DNA of 38,188 nt from an uncultured Bacteriovoracaceae bacterium (GTDB taxonomy: Bacteria; Bdellovibrionota; Bacteriovoracia; Bacteriovoracales; Bacteriovoracaceae): NCBI GenBank assembly GCA_938034385.1, contig CALHLC010000060.1, positions 1-38,188 of the forward strand. The letters are read 5' to 3'. This document shows, piece after piece, positions 15,829-24,460 of the stretch (within the stretch, counting starts at the first letter, position 1; every line of letters begins with the position of its first letter). The position numbers and the translations under genes were made by a program. The notes under the pieces are model-generated. The model saw only the letters and a program-made list of their open reading frames with translations. It ran no database searches and was not told the DNA's origin.

Positions 15829-16834
15829 TTTCTATCCTATAGTTAATCACAGATTTCATTTGGACACCTTTCAGTGAACGTCTAATCCATGATGGAGAGG
15901 TACCCTTAATAGAGTATACTAAATTTCTAGAAGTTCTAGTAATAGTAAATTTAAGATGTGATAAATGCTTTCCATTAATTTTTATAGAAGCATTTTGAGA
16001 AAAAGATTGATTCATGTTTAAGAAACGAAGATCTGGAAGGGGAGAAGCAAAGACTAGTTCTCCTGTTTTTTTCTCGGTATCCTTATATTTATGAAAAGAT
16101 TGAATAGACTTTAGTTCATAATAATCATTATTTTTTATAAAATGAAACTTCGAAAATAGATTATCACCAATTATAACTTCATTGTTCTCATTTAGAACTT
16201 GTTGGTATTGAAATGAAGTTGCTGCACATCCAAATACCGTTTGGGAAATTTTAAAAGACATTGGGATTCCTAAAAGTTTTTGTAACGAGAAGGGAATATC
16301 ATTCTTACAAACTCTATTGTATTTAAGAGAGCTAAGGAAAATAGAAAAAAGACCAAGGTCTTTGCTATGATTCATCGTATTTCCATTGAGAAAAAACGGA
16401 GTATTAGAAGGGGGGGATCGTCTCAATTTCAAAGAAATCGATTTTTTCTCTTTATTTGAATAGTTTACAAAATAAAACTTATCATCTTCAGTAACGGTTA
16501 TTTCATTAAGATAAGATTTAATTTTTAAGACAGAAAAAAGTTCAGTGACTTCTTTTTCATCTAATTTGTTATAACCAGCTATTTGTTCACCATTAGGTTT
16601 GGACTCCAAAGTAAACCAAATCTTTTTCTCGCCTATATATGTTGATGAAATCTCGAGCATGGAATAAGGTCCCTCGCTCATGCAAAAGACATAGTCACAA
16701 TCAAAGTATAGTCCAAAAGTCATGCAAGGTATTATTGGAGGACCAGTAAGAGGATTTTCGCACTGATAAGTATTAGCTATTGGCGGTGGTGCCTTAATTG
16801 ATCTTTTTGAAATAAAATAAGAAAGAGGATTCAT
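15821..16834 (-). CDS. Conserved-looking hypothetical protein, unknown function
   Basis: I cannot place this 337-residue protein in a family. There is no N-terminal signal or membrane helix. The start is rich in Pro and Cys (SIKAPPPIANTYQCENPLTGPP, IIPCMTFGLYFDCDYVFC), with at least four Cys before residue 55. The rest is rich in beta-type alternation (KKIWFTLES, DKFYFVNYS, FHFIKNNDYYELKSI). A second Cys pair (RVCKND, FGCAA) lies mid-protein. It begins two bases after the transsulfuration lyase gene, so it is in the same transcription unit, but nothing ties it to sulfur metabolism by sequence. Confidence 0.6.
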   Translation of the reverse strand: MNPLSYFISKRSIKAPPPIANTYQCENPLTGPPIIPCMTFGLYFDCDYVFCMSEGPYSMLEISSTYIGEKKIWFTLESKPNGEQIAGYNKLDEKEVTELFSVLKIKSYLNEITVTEDDKFYFVNYSNKEKKSISLKLRRSPPSNTPFFLNGNTMNHSKDLGLFSIFLSSLKYNRVCKNDIPFSLQKLLGIPMSFKISQTVFGCAATSFQYQQVLNENNEVIIGDNLFSKFHFIKNNDYYELKSIQSFHKYKDTEKKTGELVFASPLPDLRFLNMNQSFSQNASIKINGKHLSHLKFTITRTSRNLVYSIKGTSPSWIRRSLKGVQMKSVINYRIENE

Positions 16835-16836
16835 AC

Positions 16837-17985
16837 TTATTTAAAAGCTTGCTCAAGGTCCTTTTTCAAGTCTTCAACATTTTCTATCCCAACACTTAAT
16901 CTAATAAGGTTATCAGAAATATTTAACTTCTTTCTCATGGTAAGAGGCACAGAAGCATGAGTCATAATTGCGGGGTGATTAGCAAGACTTTCAACTCCTC
17001 CTAAACTCTCTGCTAGTTTAAAGAACTTAAGTTTTGATAGAAATTTTCTAGATTCTTTTATTCCACCCTTTAGATAAAATGAAATCATTCCTCCATATCC
17101 AGACATCTGCTTCTTTGCAATTTTATGTTGAGGGTGATCTTTAAGTCCTGGGTAGATTAACTTTTCAACTTTTGTATGTTTTTGAAGGTACTTTACAATC
17201 TCTTTGGCCCCTTGCTCATGAGCTTTCATTCGAATTGCTAAAGTTTTAAGCCCTCTTAAAACCAACCAACTATCAAATGGTGATTGAGATGGTCCTATAG
17301 AGTTTTGCAAATACCAAATCTGATCATAGATCTTTTTTGAATTCATCATCATGGCCCCACCAACTATATCACTATGACCGTTGATATATTTAGTTAAGGA
17401 ATGGACGACAATGTCAGCTCCAAAGTCCATAGGTTTTTGGAAAATAGGAGACATAAAAGTATTATCAACGATTAAGATCGTTTTATATTTTTTACAGAGT
17501 TTAGAGATTTTTGCAATATCACTAATTTTAAGTAGTGGATTGGTTGGAGTTTCAATCCATAGAAGATAGGGCTTAAGTTCTTTTAAGCTCGACTCAACTA
17601 ACTTCAAATCAGTTGTATCTATGAAATGAGATTTATAATGCTTATCAAAAACATTATTTAATAATCTATTTGTTCCCCCATATACATCATCACCACATAA
17701 GATATTTCTTCCTTTTGGGATAGAGTGAATGATTAGAGTAACAGCTGCCATTCCAGATGAAGTAGCGATACAATATTTTGCATTTTCAATCCCGGCCAGA
17801 CATTCTTCTAGTCTTGTTCTTGTTGGGTTATGACTTCTTGTATATTCATACCCTTGATGCTTACCAGGAGAGCTTTGAACATATGTTGAAGTTTGATGAA
17901 TAGGAGGCATGATAGATCCAGTCACAGGATCAGGATGACCTCCAAGGTGAATGACCTTAGTTTCAATTTTCATATCTTTTTTCAT
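16837..17985 (-). CDS. Cystathionine gamma-lyase/gamma-synthase family PLP enzyme
   Basis: This full-length (382-residue) Cys/Met-metabolism PLP enzyme has YTRSHNPTRTRLE (48-60) as phosphate-binding region, SSGMAAV (76-82), ETPTNPLLK, VDNTFMSP and HSLTKYINGHSDIVGG with the PLP Lys199. The C-terminal ESLGGVESLANHPAIMTHAS is also typical. Lyases cleave cystathionine to cysteine; synthases make it from O-acylhomoserine. Sequence alone does not separate them, but the cystathionine beta-synthase gene 27 bp upstream favours the lyase, giving homocysteine-to-cysteine reverse transsulfuration. The GshA gene further upstream would use the cysteine. Cytoplasmic. Confidence 0.9.
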   Translation of the reverse strand: MKKDMKIETKVIHLGGHPDPVTGSIMPPIHQTSTYVQSSPGKHQGYEYTRSHNPTRTRLEECLAGIENAKYCIATSSGMAAVTLIIHSIPKGRNILCGDDVYGGTNRLLNNVFDKHYKSHFIDTTDLKLVESSLKELKPYLLWIETPTNPLLKISDIAKISKLCKKYKTILIVDNTFMSPIFQKPMDFGADIVVHSLTKYINGHSDIVGGAMMMNSKKIYDQIWYLQNSIGPSQSPFDSWLVLRGLKTLAIRMKAHEQGAKEIVKYLQKHTKVEKLIYPGLKDHPQHKIAKKQMSGYGGMISFYLKGGIKESRKFLSKLKFFKLAESLGGVESLANHPAIMTHASVPLTMRKKLNISDNLIRLSVGIENVEDLKKDLEQAFK

Positions 17986-18012
17986 AATTAACCTCGAAAA
18001 AGAGAATTAGTC

Positions 18013-19056
18013 TTAGACTATAGTAACATCTGTTTTAGGTAAAACACTATTGATACTTGCTGCGAGCTTTTGATCAATAGGCTCAAGCTTATAAGAGTGA
18101 GATGTCATCCATTCGTTATTATAGATTTTACTAACATACTTAGATCCAGAATCTGGTGCAATTACAAGTATCTTTTCTGGATTATCAAGAGTTTTTGCAT
18201 ATTTAATAGCTCCAAGGACTGCTGCACCTGAACTTCCTCCAGCAAAAATACCTTCAAGTTGTAAAAGCTGTCTTGTTAAAACAAATGATTCTTCATCTTC
18301 AACAGTAATGAACTTATCAATGGCCTTAAAATCAATAGTTGTAGGGATAAAATCTTCACCTAGACCTTCAAGAACATAGGAGTGAGCTTCGCTCATTTCA
18401 CCTGTTTCATGAAAGTGCTTAAGAATAGACCCTTTAGGATCAACTCCTATGACTTTCAAATTAGGCATTTTCTCTCTTAAGAACTTACTCGTTCCAGAGA
18501 TCGTTCCCCCTGTTCCAACTCCAGCAACGAGTGCATCAAATTGGCCCTCAGTCTGTCTGAAAATTTCAGGTCCAGTAGAGTGGTAGTGAGAGTTTGGATT
18601 GTCTTGATTATGATATTGATTAGTATAAAAACAATCTAGATTTTCAACTAAACTAGCTGCAACGCTATAATATGACCTAGGATCATCAGGCTCAACGGCT
18701 GTAGGGCATAAAACTACAATCGCTCCCATCGCTTTCAGGGCATTGATTTTTTCCTTAGATTGCTTATCTGCCATGACAAAGACGGCCTGACAGCCGTGTA
18801 CAGAGGCAAATAAGGCTATCCCAGCTCCAGTATTTCCACTAGTGGCTTCAACGATTAGTCCGCCTGGTTTTAGCTCTCCTGCTTCCATAGCAGTTTGGCA
18901 GATATACTTCCCAATTCTATCTTTTATCGATCCACCAGGATTTAAGTATTCAAGCTTTACATAGATTTCAGAATCTATATGTTCAGCCACTTTTCCAAGT
19001 TTAATGATTGGAGTTTCACCAATAATATCGAGAATGTTTTGATCAAATTTTTTCAT
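18013..19056 (-). CDS. Cystathionine beta-synthase-type PLP enzyme (no CBS-pair domain)
   Basis: This 347-residue fold-type II PLP enzyme has GGSIKDRIG with PLP Lys45, TSGNTGAGIA (72-81) for the cofactor, VGTGGTISG, and GGSSGAAV. Its C-terminal APDSGSKYVSKIYNNEWM is closer to cystathionine beta-synthase than to O-acetylserine sulfhydrylase. The regulatory CBS-pair domain of animal enzymes is absent, as in many bacterial forms. It condenses homocysteine with serine to cystathionine. Its ATG lies two bases after the GshA stop, and the gamma-lyase follows, so the three enzymes form one pathway-ordered unit. Confidence 0.88.
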   Translation of the reverse strand: MKKFDQNILDIIGETPIIKLGKVAEHIDSEIYVKLEYLNPGGSIKDRIGKYICQTAMEAGELKPGGLIVEATSGNTGAGIALFASVHGCQAVFVMADKQSKEKINALKAMGAIVVLCPTAVEPDDPRSYYSVAASLVENLDCFYTNQYHNQDNPNSHYHSTGPEIFRQTEGQFDALVAGVGTGGTISGTSKFLREKMPNLKVIGVDPKGSILKHFHETGEMSEAHSYVLEGLGEDFIPTTIDFKAIDKFITVEDEESFVLTRQLLQLEGIFAGGSSGAAVLGAIKYAKTLDNPEKILVIAPDSGSKYVSKIYNNEWMTSHSYKLEPIDQKLAASINSVLPKTDVTIV

Positions 19057-19058
19057 TT

Positions 19059-20279
19059 CTAGTCCTGATTTTGGATATTCAATATTTCATGTCCAGCAGC
19101 AATTGTCGAGATTCTAGCTATAGTAGAATAAACTCCCTCTTTAGCCTTATGGTCAAACCCTTCATGGATCTCGCTGATACAAAATTTCTGATAGACCATG
19201 CCGCGAGCATTCAAGTTTCCGCTAGCATCTTTTAAAGGATTTGCTCTCAAGAACCCACCAACAGGTTTACCACCGATGAGATAAATCGTTATCTCAGCAG
19301 GCCCACCATCGTGGGTTAAGACTGTATCGACACCTTCTTGAACAATTACCGAGGTGAACTTAATCTTATTTTTTCCGATGTCCATTTTATTTCGTTTTTT
19401 TCTATTCATGGAAAGAATTTCATCTGGTCCATCAACAACCATAATACCCATTCCATAAGTTCCTTGGTTAGCCTTGATGAAGATCTTTTTATCAGCTCCA
19501 ACTTCAGATTGAATAGACTCAACACTCTTAGCAAGTTCTTCAAGACCTTCTTTAGTGCTGAAATCGATATTCTCAGCAACATTGAACTTTGCTTGCAAGA
19601 GGTTTGGATTTATTGAAAACTCTTCACAAAATTTGTCAGCGATTGTTTTGTAATGAAGAAAATGAGCACCTTTTGTTCGGACCTGCCATCCAAGTCTAGG
19701 AGTTGGAACAACCTTTTTCTCAACTTTTTTCCAATCAATCTCAATGGGACTTGATTGGTCATGATTTAAAACAATTAAATCATAAATTCCATTTTTAGAA
19801 TAAATATCATCTTCAAACTTTGCTTTAAGAATTTTTAATTCATGGCCAGATTTAGAAACTAAGTCTAACTCATCACTGTCTTCAAATAAGTTTTCATCTA
19901 AACTAATGATATCAACTTCGAAATCATATTTACTTAAAAGAGTATGAAGAGAGTAAAGGTTATCAAGATAAAATAAGTTTTTAGTATGAGATTCAGGAAT
20001 AAGTGCAACTTTTTTTGTATCTGGATTAAGGGCCAGAACTTCTTTTTTGATTCTCTCGGCTGTGATATTAAAATCAAGAGTACAGATATTATTAAATCCA
20101 GCAGGGTAGAGGTTATTATCTACCGGAGCAAATTTATTTAAACTCTCTCTTATATCTACACTATTATAGAAAGGAACAGGTACATGAGAGTAATGTTCAT
20201 CAAAGTATTGATTTATTTTATTCCAATTATGTGTGACGAAATTTTCTAATTCTTCTTTATTGTTAATTTGAAAGTTCAT
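19059..20279 (-). CDS. gshA: Glutamate-cysteine ligase, proteobacterial GshA family
   Basis: The 406 residues match the GshA family found in diverse proteobacteria (Pfam GshA), not the E. coli type. They contain VPVPFYNSVDIRESLNKFAP, DNNLYPAGFNN, LIVLNHDQSS, GWQVRTKGAHFLHY, the ATP-grasp-like KANQGTYGMGIMVVD (~270), MNRKKRNKM, VIVQEGVDT and PVGGFLRANPLKDASGNLNA. It joins Glu and Cys to gamma-glutamylcysteine, the first step to glutathione. No gshB is present in the window. It starts immediately after the beta-barrel gene's stop (TAG-ATG) and leads into cystathionine beta-synthase two bases downstream, tying cysteine supply to its use. Cytoplasmic. Confidence 0.88.
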   Translation of the reverse strand: MNFQINNKEELENFVTHNWNKINQYFDEHYSHVPVPFYNSVDIRESLNKFAPVDNNLYPAGFNNICTLDFNITAERIKKEVLALNPDTKKVALIPESHTKNLFYLDNLYSLHTLLSKYDFEVDIISLDENLFEDSDELDLVSKSGHELKILKAKFEDDIYSKNGIYDLIVLNHDQSSPIEIDWKKVEKKVVPTPRLGWQVRTKGAHFLHYKTIADKFCEEFSINPNLLQAKFNVAENIDFSTKEGLEELAKSVESIQSEVGADKKIFIKANQGTYGMGIMVVDGPDEILSMNRKKRNKMDIGKNKIKFTSVIVQEGVDTVLTHDGGPAEITIYLIGGKPVGGFLRANPLKDASGNLNARGMVYQKFCISEIHEGFDHKAKEGVYSTIARISTIAAGHEILNIQNQD

Positions 20280-21038
20280 CTAAAACTTAAAGTAAGGAAC
20301 AATGAGTAGTTTCATATAAGCTCCAGACAACTCAGACTGATTATCAATAGAAGCATTAAATGGTTTATGGAGATGGGCCATAAATGAAATGCTAAATCTG
20401 TTTGAGAGATCAAGGTCAAGTCCTGCAAAAGCATTGACTCCAAAAACTGACTTTGAGCCAGAATCTTTAGGAGTATTAGAAGTTGCACTTAAAATTCTTT
20501 GAGCTGAAGGAAAATAAAATCCAAACCCACCTCCAAAAAAAGGTGCAAACTTATCATAATCAAAGATCTTTGCTTTAACGCCTATATTAAAAGACTTTGT
20601 TGAAAAGCTTTCTTTATTTAAGCTAAATTTATGAGCATGAAGATTTGCTATTAATTGAAACATAAAGCTAGATTTAAAATTATAGTATAAATCAAAAGCC
20701 AAAGCGTCTTCGGCCCAAGTTGCATAATCTCCAAAAAGAAATGCTTGTCCAAAACCTATTCCGACCATATGTCTTCTGCCAAGTGAAGTATTGGGATCAA
20801 CAAATTGAACGCTATTTTGAGGTACAACTGGAACTGGTTGAACTGCTTCTTGATTAGGTTGACCAGTTTGAGGTTGAACTCTAATAATTTTTCCTTGTGG
20901 AGCCTGATTTGTTGGCTGAACAATAACACTTGGTTGAGGGTTAGCAATTTGAATTGTTTCCTGTGCAAAAGTCTGAAAACAAAAAGGCCCCACACTAATT
21001 AGTACGAGGCCGTATATAAAACTTAAAATGTTTTTCAC
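20280..21038 (-). CDS. Outer-membrane beta-barrel protein with Pro/Gln-rich linker
   Basis: This 252-residue protein has a signal peptide (MKNILSFIYGLVLISVG...FAQ). A ~55-residue Gln/Pro/Val-rich linker (about 28-85) follows, then an OmpA/opacity-type 8-strand barrel pattern: RRHMVGIGFGQAFLFGDY, AFDLYYNF, FAPFFGGGFGFYFPS, FGVNAFAGLDLDLSNRFSISFMAHL, ending in LLIVPYFKF. The terminal Phe is typical for outer-membrane insertion. It is the first gene of the tight minus-strand run into gshA (no intergenic bases), though its link to sulfur metabolism is not evident from sequence. Substrate or partner unknown. Confidence 0.75.
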   Translation of the reverse strand: MKNILSFIYGLVLISVGPFCFQTFAQETIQIANPQPSVIVQPTNQAPQGKIIRVQPQTGQPNQEAVQPVPVVPQNSVQFVDPNTSLGRRHMVGIGFGQAFLFGDYATWAEDALAFDLYYNFKSSFMFQLIANLHAHKFSLNKESFSTKSFNIGVKAKIFDYDKFAPFFGGGFGFYFPSAQRILSATSNTPKDSGSKSVFGVNAFAGLDLDLSNRFSISFMAHLHKPFNASIDNQSELSGAYMKLLIVPYFKF

Positions 21039-21072
21039 TTCTAGTCCTTAAGTAAGATTTCTATAAAAAATC

Positions 21073-21498
21073 TTAGTTCAAAGTCTGAGGAGTTTCAATT
21101 CCAGTATTTAAGTTATTTAAATAATTCGCCACATCTGGAGAAGGCATAGCTGGTTTTACCTCTTTAGGTGCAGCCATTTTTTCCTCAGTCACGTGACTTC
21201 CAATGTTAGCTTTGATCTCAAGAGATTTTATGTATCCCGTGAAGATTCCAGCATCTGACTTGATCACTCTTTTTAATAATTCAGTGTTTTCAAGACCAGT
21301 GTTTTTCTTTTCTTGATCAAAAAGTAATTGGATCTGAGTAGTATAAGTAATGTCTCTACCAGACTTGTTATCAATAACCTTTATTTCGTTACCGTCTCTT
21401 ATAATCTGAGCGATCTCTTCTAAGGTTACGTAGCACGACTGATGGGTGTCATATAGCTTTCTATTCTGATACCGTTTAATGATTCTCACTTTTTCCAT
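21073..21498 (-). CDS. phaR: PhaR-type polyhydroxyalkanoate synthesis regulator
   Basis: The first ~62 of 141 residues match the PHB/PHA accumulation regulator DNA-binding domain: IIKRYQNRKLYDTHQSCYVT, LEEIAQIIRDGNEIKVIDNKS, GRDITYTTQIQLLFDQE. PhaR proteins sense polyhydroxyalkanoate and repress granule-associated genes; some relatives act as general regulators. The tail (SDAGIFTGYIKSLEIKANIG) is shorter than in full PhaR. No PHA synthase or phasin gene is in the window, so the target is unknown. A ggagtctc element lies just upstream of the ATG (minus strand). It is followed by a 34-bp gap before the beta-barrel gene and may be co-transcribed with it. Confidence 0.85.
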   Translation of the reverse strand: MEKVRIIKRYQNRKLYDTHQSCYVTLEEIAQIIRDGNEIKVIDNKSGRDITYTTQIQLLFDQEKKNTGLENTELLKRVIKSDAGIFTGYIKSLEIKANIGSHVTEEKMAAPKEVKPAMPSPDVANYLNNLNTGIETPQTLN

Positions 21499-21738
21499 TG
21501 AGACTCCCTTGTTAATTAAAATTCATTTGACCCTTCTCATAAATGCGATGCCTTAAATGCACTGCAATTTGTGAGGTAAGTCATAACCATTACGCAGGGT
21601 GTTTTTAGCAACACATTGCACATAAAGTCAACTCGATTAGTCAGAATCTTATTTATGTACGTAAGTAGCTAAAATTACTGAGCCTATTTGTGAAAAAATT
21701 ACCTAGTAGCGTCATTTAGAACAAGTAATTGATCATTT

Positions 21739-21763
21739 CCTCCGATGAATATCCATTGGAGGG
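21739..21763 (+). promoter_or_regulatory. Hairpin sequestering the Shine-Dalgarno of the TPR lipoprotein gene
   Basis: CCTCCGATG (21739-21747) can pair with CATTGGAGG (21754-21762) through nine pairs, one of them G-U, around a 6-nt loop. The right arm contains the whole GGAGG ribosome-binding site of the TTG start at 21771. Opening this stem would be needed for initiation, so translation may be controlled by temperature, a ligand, an RNA or upstream translation. Only the pairing is visible; the regulation is inferred. Confidence 0.5.
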
Positions 21764-21770
21764 CGAGAAT

Positions 21771-23660
21771 TTGTTAAGAGTTTTCCCATTATTTATGTCC
21801 TTATTCTTAGTGATCTCATGCAATATAACGTCATGTAGCACTTCAAAGAAGGTCAAATCAAAGCTGAAGATCTCAAAAATGAGTAATCCCTGCGTTGATT
21901 GCGGCTCAGTTAAGTCTCAATCAGAGCATCTTTATTTAGAGAAAATGAAAAAGAAATTCTCTAAAGCTGAAAGTAAATTTGTAAAGAGTCATATTCTAAG
22001 AGATCTCTATCTTAAAGGTACGACTTATGAAGGAAATTATGAATTCGATAAATCCGAACAATTCTTTGAACTTTTAACAAAGCTCACTCCCAAAGATCCT
22101 CATCTACTTAGCAAATATATAATGAGCTTAGTGAGAAACGGGTCAGTTGAGAAGGCCTTAGTTATTTTAGAAGATATGAACCTTGAAGAATTAGACCATG
22201 AAGAGAGTACTCAGCTTCAACAACTTCAAGCCAGTGTTTATGAATCATTAGGAAACTTTGAAGGAGCTGCTCATGTCTATGATAAAGTTTTGAGCGATCA
22301 TCCTGGAGATATAGATGTTTGTATGAAGCGAGCTTTTTTAGAGCGAGAAAATTCAACAGATAGCGCAATAAAGACACTAAAGAGTTGTCACGACAAAAAT
22401 ACAAATGATGAACATAAATCAGAATTAAGCTTTAAGATGGGAAGATTATTTTTAGATCTTGGAGAGTTAAAAAATGCTGAGAAATATTTTAAGCTTGCTT
22501 ATCAAGAATATCCTGAAAATTCGAAGTCTCTTGCAGCAATAGGAGTCATACTAGGTGAGACGAGAAGAGTTGATGTAACTCTTTCAATTTTTAAAAATCA
22601 TCTAAAGAATTATCCAGACGATTATTTAATATCTAAGAGATTGATGGATCATTATGTAGAGCGAGAAAAGTATGAAATGGCCCTTCCTTATATGGAGAAA
22701 ATGGTTGATTTAAACCCGAAAGATCCAGCAGTTAAATATAAGCTTGCCTATTTATATAGGGAGGTTGCTGCTTACGACCAAGCAATTGACGCTTTAAATG
22801 AAGTGATTCCTTTTGGCGTAGAAGTAGATAAGGCCCATTTTTTTATGGGAGATTTATATATAAAAAAGAAACAATTTAAAAACGCAACTTTAGCATTTAA
22901 AAAGATAAAACCAGAAAGTAGTTATTATGCTGAAAGTAAAATGCGTGAAATGAATTTATTGCGAGATATTGCGTTAACTCCATCAAGGTCAATTGCTACT
23001 GGCAAAAGCAACGAGATTAAGAATTACTTTACTTCTCTTGAGGATATAAAAAAAGAAGCAAAAGGTGGATTAGACTTTGAGGTTGGAGTCAATAAATCGC
23101 TATATTGGAAGAAAAAGAAAAATTTCAAAAAAGCAGCTAAAGCTTTAGAGGAAATAAAAAATCATAAGAAATTTAATGATGATCATAGTTTTTTTCTGGC
23201 ATCTATGTATGAACAGAATAAGTTATTTGATAAGGCTGACAAGATAGTACTTGAAATGATCAAACTTGATCCGGGTAATGCTCAAGCTTATAATTACATT
23301 GGATATTCACTCATTGAAAGAGTGCCTAGTGATTTAAAGAGAGCAAAAATTTATCTGGAAAAAGCTCTGAGTTTAAAACCAACAGATGCTCATATTCTAG
23401 ATTCTATTGGTTGGCTTTATTTTAATATGGGCAACTATAAACAAGCTATCCATCACCTAAAGAAGTCATTTAGTAATGGGATGGAAAATGATTTTACTGT
23501 GAATATGCACCTTGGTATGACCTATCAAAAACTTGGAGATCAATATCAGGCAAAAAAGTACTTCGACAAATCTCTTATTCATGCCACCTCTGACCTTGAA
23601 AGAGAGAGTATATTTAAGCTATTAAAGCCTACACTTAAAAAGATGCCAGCTTCCATTTAA
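21771..23660 (+). CDS. TPR-repeat lipoprotein
   Basis: I place the start at TTG 21771 rather than the in-frame ATG at 21729. GGAGGG lies seven bases before the TTG, and the protein then begins directly with a lipoprotein signal (MLRVFPLFMSLFLVISC, Cys17). The 629 residues contain many 34-residue TPR helix pairs, for example SEQFFELLTKLTPKDPHLL, AEKYFKLAYQEYPENSKSL, AIDALNEVIPFG, AKIYLEKALSLKPTDAHIL and AIHHLKKSFSNG, through residue ~620. A CVDCGS stretch follows the signal. TPR lipoproteins act as periplasmic scaffolds for assembly or turnover machinery; the partner here is unknown. A hairpin covers the ribosome-binding site. The next lipoprotein gene is 17 bp downstream. Confidence 0.85.
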   Translation: MLRVFPLFMSLFLVISCNITSCSTSKKVKSKLKISKMSNPCVDCGSVKSQSEHLYLEKMKKKFSKAESKFVKSHILRDLYLKGTTYEGNYEFDKSEQFFELLTKLTPKDPHLLSKYIMSLVRNGSVEKALVILEDMNLEELDHEESTQLQQLQASVYESLGNFEGAAHVYDKVLSDHPGDIDVCMKRAFLERENSTDSAIKTLKSCHDKNTNDEHKSELSFKMGRLFLDLGELKNAEKYFKLAYQEYPENSKSLAAIGVILGETRRVDVTLSIFKNHLKNYPDDYLISKRLMDHYVEREKYEMALPYMEKMVDLNPKDPAVKYKLAYLYREVAAYDQAIDALNEVIPFGVEVDKAHFFMGDLYIKKKQFKNATLAFKKIKPESSYYAESKMREMNLLRDIALTPSRSIATGKSNEIKNYFTSLEDIKKEAKGGLDFEVGVNKSLYWKKKKNFKKAAKALEEIKNHKKFNDDHSFFLASMYEQNKLFDKADKIVLEMIKLDPGNAQAYNYIGYSLIERVPSDLKRAKIYLEKALSLKPTDAHILDSIGWLYFNMGNYKQAIHHLKKSFSNGMENDFTVNMHLGMTYQKLGDQYQAKKYFDKSLIHATSDLERESIFKLLKPTLKKMPASI

Positions 23661-23677
23661 TCTTATAAAATTATCTC

Positions 23678-24385
23678 ATGAGATTATTTTTAGTGATATT
23701 CCTTTTAGGGTGTCAAACCATACCTAAACTTGAAGACGAACACGCTCAAGTGATGAACTTTCAATCATTTAAGAATAATATCCAAGGCTTTTGTTTAAAT
23801 GGTGAAGGTAAAGGAAGAATCCAAGCAGGTGATCAAGGCTTTACGCTTGGTTATGATACTGAAAACCCAGATCCTAATACTTTTATTTTAACAGTTTATA
23901 TTCCTTTGCGTGGAGGAGAAGACTTAAAGATCCATAGAGTGGGAAGTGGTTATCAATTCTCGGGTGGATTTTTGAAACTTATGAAGTCTCGATTTTTTAA
24001 ATTCGCTGACTCAAATCCAAACTATGAAAGAGACGATTTAAATAAATTTTTACTTTTTTTGGGTGAAGAAATATTTAAATCAGTAGATTTTTCAAAAAAA
24101 TCTGACCAGGAACTAAATTCTTACTTCACCAACTGGTGCACTGAGACTCCAGGATTAAAATGCACCTCGCAAAGCAAAGCAAAGATTACTAATGTGATGA
24201 GCCATAGTTCTGAAGTGATCAAGAAAACCCCTAATTTTGACCTTTTGTGGAAAAGTACCAATCTTACTCCCGATATAACGCCTTATTACAAACAGAGCTT
24301 TTTTGAGCTCAATAAGGCCAATCAGACTGTCCTTTCAGCAAGGCTATATGTAAATCAATGCCATTCAGGCACCAGTAGATTGTAA
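23678..24385 (+). CDS. Lipoprotein, unknown function
   Basis: The 235 residues begin with a very short lipoprotein signal (MRLFLVIFLLGC, Cys12). No family is recognised. The N-terminal half is beta-rich (KGRIQAGDQGFTLGYDT, TFILTVYIPLRGGEDLKIH) and the C-terminal half helical. Four Cys follow the lipid Cys: GFCLNGEG, NWCTETPG, LKCTSQ and NQCHSG. The gene starts 17 bp after the TPR lipoprotein, so the two may assemble together at the same membrane. It ends 75 bp before the transporter operon. Confidence 0.7.
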   Translation: MRLFLVIFLLGCQTIPKLEDEHAQVMNFQSFKNNIQGFCLNGEGKGRIQAGDQGFTLGYDTENPDPNTFILTVYIPLRGGEDLKIHRVGSGYQFSGGFLKLMKSRFFKFADSNPNYERDDLNKFLLFLGEEIFKSVDFSKKSDQELNSYFTNWCTETPGLKCTSQSKAKITNVMSHSSEVIKKTPNFDLLWKSTNLTPDITPYYKQSFFELNKANQTVLSARLYVNQCHSGTSRL

Positions 24386-24460
24386 GAAGCAAATTATTGA
24401 TAATAGAGGTCACTATCAGTAAACTGGGTTGGACTAATCTTAATTATTCAAGGGGGATAA

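Noticed and set aside
21729-21770. ATG 21729 as start of the TPR protein
   Set aside because: It would place a polar stretch before the lipoprotein signal and lies before the GGAGGG site; TTG 21771 fits both.
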